A stretch of DNA of 64,000 nt from Actinomycetes bacterium (GCA_023418505.1 JAEZZR010000017.1:62001-126000), one strand, 5' to 3'; positions 18,886 through 27,001 are shown, counted from the stretch's first letter. The notes: generated from the sequence alone by a model not told the origin. A program made the numbers and translations.

Positions 18886-20205
18886 TTATTTGGCGTTTAT
18901 TTCCCAAGGCACCCGAATATGCTCCCGGCCGATTTCATGTACGCCCGATACGCCTAATAAGTGACACGACGTGCGTAATTCGTCGGCAAGCAATTGAATC
19001 AATCGATCGACGCCCTCTCGTCCGCCAGCCATCAAGCCATACAGATATGCGCGTCCCACCAGCACAAAATCCGCACCGAGCGCCAACGCAATCGCAATAT
19101 CCGTACCCGAGCGAATCCCGGAATCGTACAACACCTCGAGCCTGCGACCCTGCTGCTGGCTGACCTCCGCCACCGCATCGGCGACCTCCGCGAGCTGACG
19201 CAACGGCACCAGCGAACGATCCAACTGACGCCCACCATGGCTAGACACCACCACACCATCGGCGCCGGCCCCGAGCACCCGGCGCGCATCAGCACCCGTG
19301 AGAATCCCCTTGACCAGCAACGGGCCATCCCAATGCGCACGAATCCACTGCAAATCCTCCAAGTTCAAGCGCGGATCGAACATGGCATTGATCAACGAAG
19401 GCAAATCCCCCGTGGAATCGGACAGCGAGGCAAAGGTCAACGGATCAGTAGTGAGGAAATTGAACCACCATTCGGGACGGTAGGAAGCGTCGAATACAGT
19501 CTTCAAGCTCAGCGCTGGTGGGATCCGCATCCCATTGCGCACATCGCGCAGACGCTGGCCGGCCACTGGAGTATCCACGGTGACCACCAACGTCGAAAAG
19601 CCCTCCCGCTTGGCACGATCGAGCAGCTCCTTTGAAGCCTCGCGGTCTTTCCACAGATAGAGCTGGAACCAGTTGTTGGGGATGTTGGTGCCGTCGTTGC
19701 TCCGGTTGCGCGTGCTCGCTGCTGCGACCTCCTCGATCGAGCGCGTGCCCATCGTCGACAGCGTAAATGGAATGCCGGCATCTGCCGCGGCACTGGCGCC
19801 GGCATCCTCACCCTCTGAGTGCATGAAGCGCGTAAAACCCGTCGGCGCAATCCCGAACGGCAACGCCGAATCCTGGCCACAGACCTGGGTGCGCAGATCC
19901 ACTTCCTCACAGCCACTGAGCACGTGCGGAATGAGCTCGCAAGCCAAGAAATCCTCGCGCGTACGATCCGCCGTAACCTCCGCCAGCGCCGCACCATCGA
20001 CATAATCAAAAGCCGCCCGCGGAGTACGACGCCGCGCAATCACACGCAGATCCTCAACGTCCGCCGCACGAGAAAGACGAGCTTGCCGACGATCCAACTG
20101 CGGCACAGCGAACTTCATCACTGGAGCCAGCTGTTTAATGTCGGGGATGCTTCGGCGCAGTTGGACTTTACGGCTCTGCTGGGGGAAAAGCTGATTGAAC
20201 TTCAT
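18886..20205 (-). CDS. lldD: FMN-dependent L-lactate dehydrogenase / alpha-hydroxy acid oxidase
   Basis: A 439-residue alpha-hydroxy-acid dehydrogenase. The FMN barrel shows FDYVDGAALAE, FGIAPTGFTRFMH, the catalytic SSHGGRQLD and GIRSGTDIAIALALGADFVLVGRAYLYG. It oxidises L-lactate to pyruvate and passes electrons to the quinone pool. The upstream gene on the same strand is an MFS permease, the same order as the permease-lldD operon of Corynebacterium glutamicum. Between them lie three 21-bp tandem repeats. A related 2-hydroxyacid oxidase is the alternative. Confidence 0.82.
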   Translation of the reverse strand: MKFNQLFPQQSRKVQLRRSIPDIKQLAPVMKFAVPQLDRRQARLSRAADVEDLRVIARRRTPRAAFDYVDGAALAEVTADRTREDFLACELIPHVLSGCEEVDLRTQVCGQDSALPFGIAPTGFTRFMHSEGEDAGASAAADAGIPFTLSTMGTRSIEEVAAASTRNRSNDGTNIPNNWFQLYLWKDREASKELLDRAKREGFSTLVVTVDTPVAGQRLRDVRNGMRIPPALSLKTVFDASYRPEWWFNFLTTDPLTFASLSDSTGDLPSLINAMFDPRLNLEDLQWIRAHWDGPLLVKGILTGADARRVLGAGADGVVVSSHGGRQLDRSLVPLRQLAEVADAVAEVSQQQGRRLEVLYDSGIRSGTDIAIALALGADFVLVGRAYLYGLMAGGREGVDRLIQLLADELRTSCHLLGVSGVHEIGREHIRVPWEINAK

Positions 20206-20254
20206 CGGGGAATCACGTGCTTTCGGAAAAATTATGTGGGGCGTGGTTGGTTTG

Positions 20255-20317
20255 GCGGTGCACGGTGCTGGTGTGATGGTGCACGATGCCGGTGTGGCGG
20301 TGCACGGTGTCGGGCGA
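20255..20317. repeat. 21-bp tandem repeat, three copies
   Basis: Three units beginning GCGGTGCACGGTG (20255-20275, 20276-20296, 20297-20317), with a few changes, sit between the permease stop and the lldD start. Transcribed from the minus strand they give CACC-rich RNA. They may be a spacer or influence lldD expression. Confidence 0.75.
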
Positions 20318-20319
20318 CT

Positions 20320-21726
20320 CTAGTACGCGAGCTGATTTGCCGCGTGAGTGCGCTGCCACCACGCAATCGCCACCACCGACGACAGCAACGGCAAAGCCAA
20401 CGCAGCACCCGATAGGCCAATGTGGTTGTTGGTTTCCTGCATCACCCAAGCCATCACTAGCGGGGTGAAGCCAGCAACAAGCGCACCATTGAATTCACGG
20501 GCTAACGCCGTGCCACTGTAGCGCTCTTCTGGTGGGAAGAGGTTGGCGATAAAGGCGCCTTGGCCACCGGAGGTTAGAGCAATAATGCCTCCGTAGCCAA
20601 GTGCGATAACTACTGTGGCGATTGTGGCATTGCCCGAGGTCAAACCGGCCAACAATGGGAAGGCAAAGATCGCGCCTAACAGCGAACCGGTTGCCAGGAT
20701 GGTGCCGGCGCCAAAGCGATCGGCCAACATGCCACCGAAAGGTGTGGTGAAAATGGCACACATCGTGCCAATCATTACTGCAGTTAGTGCTTCGGTGCGT
20801 TGCAGGCCGACGGCATCGGAGGTCATCAGCGAAAGGGCAAACACGGCCATGGTGTAGTTCAGGGCGTTGTGGCCAGTCATGGAGAAAAAGCCCACTGCCA
20901 CTTCTTTCTTCCGGCGGCGCAGCAGCTGCCCTAGCGGGAGCTTCAGTTCCTTTTCGCGCTGCGCCCGCTCCTCCATGGCAGCGACATACTCTGGGGTCTC
21001 TTCTAAATGCTTGCGGATAAACAGAGCTACAAAGAACAACAGTGCAGAGACCAAGAACGGCACACGCCAAGCGCCACCTAGCAGGATCTCATCGCCAAAG
21101 GACGACGCAATTAAGAAGGCGCCTGTTGCCAGCACAATGCCCGCTGGTGGCGAGGACAGCACGATGGCAGTGAGGAGGCCTCTCTTATTACGTGGGGCAA
21201 ATTCGGCCACCAATGTCATAGCGCCGGCGAGTTCTGCACCAGCGCCCAAACCCTGGATCATGCGGAACAGCACTAATAACAAAGGCGCGGCCAAGCCAAT
21301 AGCAGCTTCGGTAGGCAATAAGCCGATACCTACCGTCGCCACGCCCATTAAAATCACGCTGAGCATCAGCGCAGGTCGGCGTCCATATTTGTCGCCAATA
21401 TGGCCGACCAGGATGCCGCCCAGCGGGCGTGATACGAAGCCCACGGCGAAGGTGGCAAATGCCGCTAACTGGCTGCCGATCGAGGCATTTTCGAAAAACA
21501 GCGGGCCGATGACCAAACCGGCAGCGGCACCATAAAGCGCGTAGTCATACCACTCGATCACTGTGCCGGTGACCGCAGCAACCAACGCGCGGCGGCCATC
21601 CTTGGTTAGCCGGTCTGGGGCTTCGGCGGTTGATTGATTGCTACTATTGCTGTCGCTAGCTCCGTCGTTTTTCACGGGAATTAAATATAGCCCGTGCTGT
21701 CTAGGTTCATAACTATCCGGCAACAA
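20320..21726 (-). CDS. MFS metabolite:H+ symporter, probable lactate permease
   Basis: A 468-residue, 12-helix transporter of the metabolite:H+ symporter branch. GTVIEWYDYALYG at the first helix, RPLGGILVGHIGDKYGRRP in loop 2-3 and RMIQGLGAGAELAGA are hallmark motifs. Family members import organic acids, proline/betaine or shikimate. Its place directly upstream of lldD suggests lactate or another 2-hydroxyacid as substrate. The N-terminal 40 residues are a Ser/Asn-rich cytoplasmic extension. Confidence 0.82.
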   Translation of the reverse strand: MLPDSYEPRQHGLYLIPVKNDGASDSNSSNQSTAEAPDRLTKDGRRALVAAVTGTVIEWYDYALYGAAAGLVIGPLFFENASIGSQLAAFATFAVGFVSRPLGGILVGHIGDKYGRRPALMLSVILMGVATVGIGLLPTEAAIGLAAPLLLVLFRMIQGLGAGAELAGAMTLVAEFAPRNKRGLLTAIVLSSPPAGIVLATGAFLIASSFGDEILLGGAWRVPFLVSALLFFVALFIRKHLEETPEYVAAMEERAQREKELKLPLGQLLRRRKKEVAVGFFSMTGHNALNYTMAVFALSLMTSDAVGLQRTEALTAVMIGTMCAIFTTPFGGMLADRFGAGTILATGSLLGAIFAFPLLAGLTSGNATIATVVIALGYGGIIALTSGGQGAFIANLFPPEERYSGTALAREFNGALVAGFTPLVMAWVMQETNNHIGLSGAALALPLLSSVVAIAWWQRTHAANQLAY

Positions 21727-21875
21727 TCACGGCACAGCCATGAAACTATTGGGCTACATTTCAACAATTATCGCTCTGGACTGTAGCGATAGCGGGATTG
21801 CGATTGTACTCTTGAGGGCAGACCGCTTGAGAGTGGTTCGCCTAACCGCAATCAACATACCTAAATGGAGTGAAA

Positions 21876-22355
21876 ATGGCTCAGGAAACCAAGAAGAACG
21901 AAGTTGCTCAGACCGAAAACAAGGCTCCTGTGAACAAGGAACTGCAGACCAAGCACGGCCAGACCGTGATTGAAGATGCCGTAGTCAGCAAGATCGCTGG
22001 CCTGGCTGCACGCGAAGTCACCGGCGTTTACAGCCTCGGTGGTGGCGCAGCTCGCATGATGGGCTCCATCCGTGAGACCTTCGGTGGCGGCGAAAACATC
22101 AAGCAGGGTGTCTCTGTAGAGGTCGGCGAGTCTCAGGCTGCTGTGGACTTGACCATCATCGCTGAGTATGGCGTGGCAATCCACAAGTTGGCAGAAGCTA
22201 TCCGCCAGAACATCATGAACGCTATCGAGTCCATGACCGGACTTGAGGTCACCGAAGTTAACGTCACCATCACCGACGTTCACGTTGAGGGCGACGACAA
22301 CGAGGATGACAACGCTGAGGAGAAGAAGGAAGAAGTAGCTCCTCGCGTCCAGTAA
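21876..22355 (+). CDS. Asp23/Gls24 family envelope stress protein
   Basis: A 159-residue Asp23-domain protein. The sequence VVSKIAGLAAREVTGVYSLGGG starts the domain and MTGLEVTEVNVTITDVHVEGDD ends it, followed by an acidic Glu/Asp tail. The start at 21876 follows GGAG; an in-frame GTG six bases earlier is less likely. In Firmicutes, Asp23 coats the membrane via AmaP and answers envelope stress. It heads a six-gene cluster with further Asp23-like and AmaP-like genes. A terminator-like hairpin just after it suggests that it is made in excess. Confidence 0.88.
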   Translation: MAQETKKNEVAQTENKAPVNKELQTKHGQTVIEDAVVSKIAGLAAREVTGVYSLGGGAARMMGSIRETFGGGENIKQGVSVEVGESQAAVDLTIIAEYGVAIHKLAEAIRQNIMNAIESMTGLEVTEVNVTITDVHVEGDDNEDDNAEEKKEEVAPRVQ

Positions 22356-22356
22356 T

Positions 22357-22382
22357 TACTGAAACTCTTTCAGTAGTTTTTC
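22357..22382 (+). terminator. Internal terminator-like hairpin after the first Asp23 gene
   Basis: TACTGAAA (22357-22364) pairs with TTTCAGTA (22368-22375), followed by GTTTTTC. The short stem may let some transcripts through to the rest of the cluster. Confidence 0.65.
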
Positions 22383-22459
22383 GGACATCCCGTTAAGCGG
22401 ATAATTCACATCTGGTTTTCCCCGATTCGGTACCTACTACCGGTTTAAGGAGTTCATCT

Positions 22460-22795
22460 GTGGCTGCAAATGAGATTCTCAGCCTGGAGCAAGCGCAAGA
22501 ACTTGCCACACGCATCACAAACATTCCTGGTGTTGCGGGGCTGCACTCCGGCCAATTTGGCGAGTACGCACTTCTTTTTGCCGGTGGCCGGGTAGCCGGA
22601 TTGGATATTGATCGTTCTGGCGACGAACCTCGGCTTGGTGTAGCAATCATTGCCGATGGGAATACTGCAAAGGATCTGAACCAGCTGGCACAGCAGGTGC
22701 AGCAGGTGGTCAGTGACGCGACTGGGGCGATCGTTGATGTGAAGGTAGCCGATATCGAGTTGACGAACCCCGAATTAGGACTGGCAGTTAGCTAG
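22460..22795 (+). CDS. Small Asp23-like protein
   Basis: A 111-residue protein starting with GTG after AAGGAG. Its middle (RITNIPGVAGLHSGQFGEYALLFAGGRVAGLDI, in part) and end (VVSDATGAIVDVKVADIEL) follow the Asp23 fold pattern in a shortened form without a membrane segment. It is the second gene of the Asp23 cluster and may pair with the other Asp23 proteins. A precise function is unknown. Confidence 0.75.
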   Translation: MAANEILSLEQAQELATRITNIPGVAGLHSGQFGEYALLFAGGRVAGLDIDRSGDEPRLGVAIIADGNTAKDLNQLAQQVQQVVSDATGAIVDVKVADIELTNPELGLAVS

Positions 22796-22832
22796 CTTCA
22801 CGATTCAGCTTCTTCAGCTCGAACCGATTTTT

Positions 22833-22893
22833 AAGGCGACCCGCTTTTACGATCTTTTTGACTTACGTGAAAACGGTCGCCTTTCTTTTTCTC
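22833..22893 (+). terminator. Hairpin with T-rich tail inside the Asp23 cluster
   Basis: AAGGCGACC (22833-22841) pairs with GGTCGCCTT (22875-22883), followed by TCTTTTTCTC. It would end or attenuate transcription before the small membrane protein gene. Confidence 0.75.
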
Positions 22894-22937
22894 TCATTTA
22901 ATTTCTTGATTTAGGACTAATTCCTAGGGATTCGCAC

Positions 22938-23135
22938 ATGAACAATCTAACTTTCCTTGGCATTCTCATCGGAATCGGTGTTGCTTTGGCCGTAATCATT
23001 GGCGGCTTTACCGGTTTCCTCTGGGCTCTTTTCTTCGGCGTCATCGGCGGAGTGTTAGGTGCGCACTTCGGCGGTCGTATCGACCTGCGGGGTATCGCTG
23101 ATAGCGTGACCTCCGGCCGTGGAGGCAAAGGGTGA
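22938..23135 (+). CDS. Small DUF2273-like membrane protein
   Basis: A 65-residue protein with two closely spaced hydrophobic helices (FLGILIGIGVALAVIIGGF and LWALFFGVIGGVLG) and a basic tail ending SGRGGKG. DUF2273 proteins of this size are regular partners in Asp23/AmaP clusters. Its stop overlaps the GTG start of the next gene, so translation is coupled. Role: probably part of the membrane anchor. Confidence 0.75.
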   Translation: MNNLTFLGILIGIGVALAVIIGGFTGFLWALFFGVIGGVLGAHFGGRIDLRGIADSVTSGRGGKG

Positions 23136-24103
23136 GCAGCACCACCTCCATTTCCGAGAAAGCAATTTCCCGCATCGTTGAGCGGGCAGCTGCTTCCGTC
23201 CCCGGTACCGCCACCGCAGGTGGGGGTTTGGAACGTTTCGCTGGGTTAGATTGGCCACGTTATGACGTGGAATTAGACGAGGCAACGCAGTCGGTTGCCG
23301 TGCAAGCTTCGATCGCTGTGACGTGGCCTGCACCAGTAACCGATGTGGCGGTTGCCGTGCGTGAAACGATCACGCAGTGGATTGTGGACATGACTGGCCT
23401 TACGGTCACTCACGTCAACGTCATCGTCGGCCCCATTGTGGAAGGTTCTGAACGAGTTACCCAGGATCGCGTGGAAAATGCGCCGAAAGCACCTCGCATT
23501 ACTCCCGTGCGTACGCATGTGCGCCAGGAAGCTGTAGCTCCGCAACAGGACAACTTGCATGGTTTCGCACCAACGTCGCAGGTATTCGAACCGGAAGTGA
23601 ACCGGGACGACCGTTCCGTGGAGATCCGCAACACGCGCAATGTCTCTGAGGTAGCGGTAGAAACCCACCGCAACGTGCGTGAAGTTCCGATTGAAACGCA
23701 TCGCGACGTACGCGAAATTCCGGTTAAGGCTCGCAAGCTGGAAGTGCTTTACGACGTGAAAACGCCGAAGCCACAGCAACCTTTTGCGCCTAAGCAACCA
23801 AAACCTGCGCAGCCGTTTGAGCCAGAGCAGCCGGCACCTCGCGAAGCGCGTGAGGTGTCTGCTCCCACGCGACCACAGTTGTTCGAGCCTCAGGCTCCAA
23901 AGAAGCTGTCTGCATACGAGCCGAAGACGCCGAAGCAGCGCAAGGCCTACGAACCACAAGCGCGCAAGCTTTCAGCTATCGAGCCAAGTGTGCGTCGTAA
24001 AGCAACTGCTGTAGAACCCAAAACCACCCGCAAGTTCCGGGCTATCGAACCAGTGGTAGTACCGAACCGACACAGGAAGGGAGTAGCACGTGGCACTCGC
24101 TGA
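23132..24103 (+). CDS. Asp23-domain protein with long repetitive basic tail
   Basis: A 323-residue protein with GTG start overlapping the previous stop. Residues 1-110 are an Asp23-like domain (ISRIVERAAASVPG, DMTGLTVTHVNVIVG). The rest is low complexity and repetitive: two to three copies of a VETHRNVREVP unit (about 175-200), then a Pro/Gln/Lys section, then five units around KKLSAYEP / RKAYEP / RKLSAIEP / RKATAVEP / RKFRAIEP (about 262-310). The tail is strongly basic and probably disordered. It could bind anionic envelope polymers, nucleic acid or act as a phosphorylated scaffold; this is inference. Confidence 0.8.
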   Translation: MSSTTSISEKAISRIVERAAASVPGTATAGGGLERFAGLDWPRYDVELDEATQSVAVQASIAVTWPAPVTDVAVAVRETITQWIVDMTGLTVTHVNVIVGPIVEGSERVTQDRVENAPKAPRITPVRTHVRQEAVAPQQDNLHGFAPTSQVFEPEVNRDDRSVEIRNTRNVSEVAVETHRNVREVPIETHRDVREIPVKARKLEVLYDVKTPKPQQPFAPKQPKPAQPFEPEQPAPREAREVSAPTRPQLFEPQAPKKLSAYEPKTPKQRKAYEPQARKLSAIEPSVRRKATAVEPKTTRKFRAIEPVVVPNRHRKGVARGTR

Positions 24104-24668
24104 TCAACAACGTGGATTCGGACAAGAACCACGCACCTCACCTGCGGTTCGTTGGCTATCAATCCTGCTGGCACTAGCACTTATTGGCCTGGCAGCGGTA
24201 GCGATCCGCGAACTGTGGATTCACTACGACAACACTGTGACCTGGCAGTCCTGGGTAGAACCAGTGCTAGGCGAAGTGGCGGTGGAAGATTTCCAGCCAT
24301 GGATGCAGTGGGCATCGGTTATCGCCATTGTGGTGGGCTTGGTGTTCCTAATTGCGGCGCTGAAGCCACGCCGTCGTACTCATATTCGCCTTGATTCGCC
24401 AGTATCGATGTGGGCACGCCCAACCGATGTGGCACGCATGGTTTCTGCAACTGTGAAGCGTCAAGCTGGGGTGCGTTCGGTGACCACTTCGGTGCGCGGC
24501 AAGAAGGTAAAGGTAGAGGCAGAAAGTGCATCTACTGATCCCGCTGCACAGGAGAAACTGGAGCAAGCCGTAGATGCGAAGCTACATAGCTTCGTGGGTA
24601 GCGACATGCGCCGCACCGTGCAGGTATCCACCCCAGAACCAACTGAAGCTGCGAAAGGTAGTGCATAA
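24090..24668 (+). CDS. DUF6286-like membrane protein of the Asp23 cluster
   Basis: A 192-residue protein with GTG start overlapping the previous gene by 14 bases. Two membrane helices (about 20-40 and 70-90) bracket an extracytoplasmic loop with VTWQSWVEPVLG, followed by a cytoplasmic domain with RMVSATVKRQAGVRSVTTSVRG. This topology is shared with AmaP, the membrane anchor of Asp23. It likely anchors the Asp23-domain proteins. DUF6286 assignment is from memory of actinobacterial clusters. Confidence 0.7.
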   Translation: MALADQQRGFGQEPRTSPAVRWLSILLALALIGLAAVAIRELWIHYDNTVTWQSWVEPVLGEVAVEDFQPWMQWASVIAIVVGLVFLIAALKPRRRTHIRLDSPVSMWARPTDVARMVSATVKRQAGVRSVTTSVRGKKVKVEAESASTDPAAQEKLEQAVDAKLHSFVGSDMRRTVQVSTPEPTEAAKGSA

Positions 24669-24671
24669 CCT

Positions 24672-25226
24672 ATGAGTACTAAACTCGCTGGATTCGAACG
24701 CTTCATCTTCTTCATCCTGGGTGTGGCACTGCTGGCTTTGGGAGTTTTCGGCGTCACGTTATGGCTAGACATTCCAGAAGCTAACGACCTGGCAGATCAG
24801 ATTAACCTGACTGCCGTTGAAGGTGTAGAACAGCACACCGGCTACGAAGTAGCACTCTGGGTAACTGCAATCCTGGGCGTGCTGCTAGGCCTCTGGTTCC
24901 TGATCGCGAACCTGCGCCGTCGTAGCTTCAACAAGGTACCCTCCGACGCTTCGAACGAAGACGGAACGATCGACCTCTCGATTTCTCAGATCGCATCTGC
25001 AGTAAGCAGCTGGATCGAGAAGTACCCACGAGTAGAAAGCGTTTCCCACAAAGTAGCGATGGATCGCAAGCGGCCTACCGTCACGTGGCGGGTTGACGCA
25101 CAACCTACCGCTGATGTTGCTGGCCTAAAGCAGTACCTGGAAGAAACAGAAACTGACTTCCGCCACGCAGTACAAAACGTGGACGTGGATACGCGATTCT
25201 TGATCCACTTCGACAAAGTGTCTTAA
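24672..25226 (+). CDS. AmaP-like alkaline shock membrane anchor
   Basis: A 184-residue protein with the AmaP layout: a short N-terminus, first helix FFILGVALLALGVFGVTLW, a loop, second helix ALWVTAILGVLLGLWFLIA and a cytoplasmic domain (SISQIASAVSSWIEKYPRVESVSHK). AmaP recruits Asp23 to the membrane in Firmicutes. It starts three bases after the DUF6286-like gene and ends the six-gene cluster. The promoter of the next gene overlaps its 3' end. Confidence 0.78.
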   Translation: MSTKLAGFERFIFFILGVALLALGVFGVTLWLDIPEANDLADQINLTAVEGVEQHTGYEVALWVTAILGVLLGLWFLIANLRRRSFNKVPSDASNEDGTIDLSISQIASAVSSWIEKYPRVESVSHKVAMDRKRPTVTWRVDAQPTADVAGLKQYLEETETDFRHAVQNVDVDTRFLIHFDKVS

Positions 25227-25239
25227 TAAGCGCTATACT
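25210..25239 (+). promoter_or_regulatory. Promoter of the Abi leader RNA
   Basis: TCGACA (25210-25215) and TATACT (25234-25239) are separated by 18 bases and form a near-consensus sigma-A promoter inside the end of the AmaP-like gene. Transcription would start near 25246, just before the first leader hairpin. Confidence 0.6.
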
Positions 25240-25245
25240 GCAAAC

Positions 25246-25391
25246 CATCAAGACCGGTTCCGACTCCACTGGAGTCCCAGGGCCGGTCCTCGTTATGGCT
25301 ATAACAAAGTAAAACCATAGCCCCGGGCGCATTGTTCGCAATGAACTAGAGGCGACACCGGGGCGTTCATCAAAGACAGTAGCATAAATGC
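25246..25391 (+). ncRNA. Structured leader / candidate ncRNA upstream of the Abi gene
   Basis: About 145 bases with three stacked structures. Stem 1: GACCGG (25252-25257) with CCGGTC (25283-25288), enclosing GACTCC (25262-25267) with GGAGTC (25271-25276). Stem 2: GTTAT (25292-25296) with ATAAC (25301-25305). Stem 3: GCCCCGG (25320-25326) with CCGGGGC (25358-25364), enclosing CATTG-TTCG-CAATG (25330-25343). GTTCAT (25365-25370) can pair with ATGAAC at 25341-25346 or with the identical ATGAAC at the gene start (25392-25397). It could be a translational switch or an antitoxin-like RNA; the function is inference. Confidence 0.6.
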
Positions 25392-26516
25392 ATGAACTAC
25401 TCAAACACTTCCATTGCTATGCAGCTGTCGTCTGCAAGACTAAGCCCCTACCTTCGAGATGCGGATGGCGACCTTGAAGCTGCACTTGAGCTCTACAAAT
25501 GGAGTACCCGCATGTCCATGGCAATGTTAGAACTCATATCTCATCTCGAAGTTATGATGAGAAATTCTATAGACATGATGCTGTCTCGTCATTACGGGGA
25601 GGACGAAAATGGGATACCTTGGTTCCTTCGCAATCCACCAACTACAGCTGACATGTCATTGGAAATAGACGCCGTTAGAAACCGGCTACGAATTCTAAAC
25701 AAGGATACCCGGCACCAGGTAATTGCAGGCATGAATTTTGGATTCTGGACTGGACTGATTGGGGTTAAGTACGAAGAGTTATGGCGCTCTGCGCTTCGCA
25801 ACGCCTTTCCTGGATCGTCAGGTAACAGAAAAGACGTAATGAAAGAACTAGAGGCGCTACGAAAGCTAAGGAATAGGCTTGCCCATCACGATTCTATGCT
25901 TGACATAGACGTGCCCTTCGAGATTCGTCGGATGCACCGCGTTGCAGGATTTTTCGGATCTGATGCAGTGAACTGGCTTGAATCTATCGATCGCACTTCA
26001 TCCGTTTACAACGAACGCCCAGTGAGTTTGATCGATACCGTTATCGTTTCTACCGATAGAGCATGGCACCTGTATCAGTACACCCACGCATACATCTGCA
26101 AGCCGGGGCGAGGGTTTCGCGACGTTCAAAGGATGGCCTTTTATAGCGAGCGCGCTGTACAGCCAGATGTGCCGAAAATCTATTACCGCCGAGACAACGT
26201 CCCCTGGACCAAACAAGAGATTGATCGCCTACGCCGATCAACTTTAAAAGAAGATAGAAAAATCGCTCAGGTCATCGAGAAGTGCCACGAAGCAGGATGG
26301 GCTAATTCTGGCGCATATCAAGTTTTCTTACTTTCGAGGCAAGGTGCGCACGAACATCGGCAACTGCCGGCACCAGTACCGAACCAAAAAATGGGGCTTG
26401 GATCAGCCTTCGTCAACAAACAACGCTATGTTTCTTTACATAAACTTGAAACAGCGAAAACCACAGCTGACTTGCTACCTGTCTTAGATAAGCGGGAAGA
26501 GATAGTAGCTGATTAA
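25392..26516 (+). CDS. Abi-family protein with HEPN motif
   Basis: A 374-residue protein of the Abi-like group (AbiD/AbiF, Abi_2 fold). LEVMMRNSID (about 52-61) and RNRLAHH (160-166) match the Abi_2 core, and the RxxxxH pattern (R160, H165) is the HEPN ribonuclease signature. Such proteins cause abortive infection, probably by cutting RNA. The C-terminal half is not recognised. No Shine-Dalgarno sequence precedes the ATG at 25392; the start codon can instead be masked by the leader. Codon use (AGA, ATA, AAA) is more AT-rich than in the neighbours, and the gene sits beside tRNA-Leu, both pointing to horizontal acquisition. Confidence 0.8.
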   Translation: MNYSNTSIAMQLSSARLSPYLRDADGDLEAALELYKWSTRMSMAMLELISHLEVMMRNSIDMMLSRHYGEDENGIPWFLRNPPTTADMSLEIDAVRNRLRILNKDTRHQVIAGMNFGFWTGLIGVKYEELWRSALRNAFPGSSGNRKDVMKELEALRKLRNRLAHHDSMLDIDVPFEIRRMHRVAGFFGSDAVNWLESIDRTSSVYNERPVSLIDTVIVSTDRAWHLYQYTHAYICKPGRGFRDVQRMAFYSERAVQPDVPKIYYRRDNVPWTKQEIDRLRRSTLKEDRKIAQVIEKCHEAGWANSGAYQVFLLSRQGAHEHRQLPAPVPNQKMGLGSAFVNKQRYVSLHKLETAKTTADLLPVLDKREEIVAD

Positions 26517-26613
26517 AAGGGGTAGAAACTTACTCTGACACTCAATATGAGACTCGAAAATCTGGAGTAATTTGACCCTCAACCCTCATTTACAGAAGCG
26601 ACCGGATACAGCG

Positions 26614-26661
26614 AAAAAACCGGAGGCCGCAAACCCTTGTTAGGATTCGTAACCTCCGGTT
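26614..26661 (-). terminator. Terminator of tRNA-Leu
   Basis: Read on the minus strand, AACCGGAGG (26661-26653) pairs with CCTCCGGTT (26626-26618), followed by a run of T. It lies just downstream of the tRNA. Confidence 0.8.
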
Positions 26662-26687
26662 ATACGGTAGCTAACTACCGTTCGTTG

Positions 26688-26771
26688 TGCGCGAAGGGGG
26701 ACTTGAACCCCCACGTCCGTAAAGGACACTGGCACCTGAAGCCAGCGCGTCTGCCATTCCGCCACTCGCGC
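26688..26771 (-). tRNA. tRNA-Leu (anticodon CAG)
   Basis: An 84-base class II tRNA with acceptor GCGCGAG paired to TTCGCGC, anticodon stem CTGGC/GCCAG around the loop TTCAGGT, a variable arm GTGTCC-TTTA-CGGAC and the T arm GGGGGTTCAAGTCCCCC. CCA is not encoded. A tRNA-Leu at this place beside fhaA is conserved in mycobacteria. Confidence 0.95.
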
Positions 26772-27001
26772 GTGTAACTACTGCACTATAGCACCCGCCA
26801 ACCGCATTGAGGCAAACACACTGTTCACAGCTCTGTTTGGCCAGTATTCACGGATACACGAGCCGCAAAAATAAGCCACAAACCACCTGAATATCACTTA
26901 ACACTTTTATAAAGTTTTTCCAGATTGAACCAATGGGAGGTTAGGTCTCAGCTCAGCTTCTTTATACTGGGGGTCTATTTATCTCGTAAGAAGAAGGTGA
27001 A
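26772..27001 (+). promoter_or_regulatory. fhaA upstream region with -10 box
   Basis: About 230 bases without a gene. TATACT at 26963-26968 is a probable -10 box of the fhaA-pknB operon. No clear -35 is visible. AAGAAGG (26991-26997) is the ribosome binding site. Confidence 0.5.

Noticed and set aside
25246..25290. Intrinsic terminator of the Asp23 cluster
   Set aside because: The hairpin has no T tract and lies downstream of a promoter reading into the Abi gene; a leader structure explains it better, though dual use is not excluded.
26688..26771. Attachment site for the Abi gene in tRNA-Leu
   Set aside because: No repeat of the tRNA 3' end was found on the far side of the Abi gene and there is no integrase.
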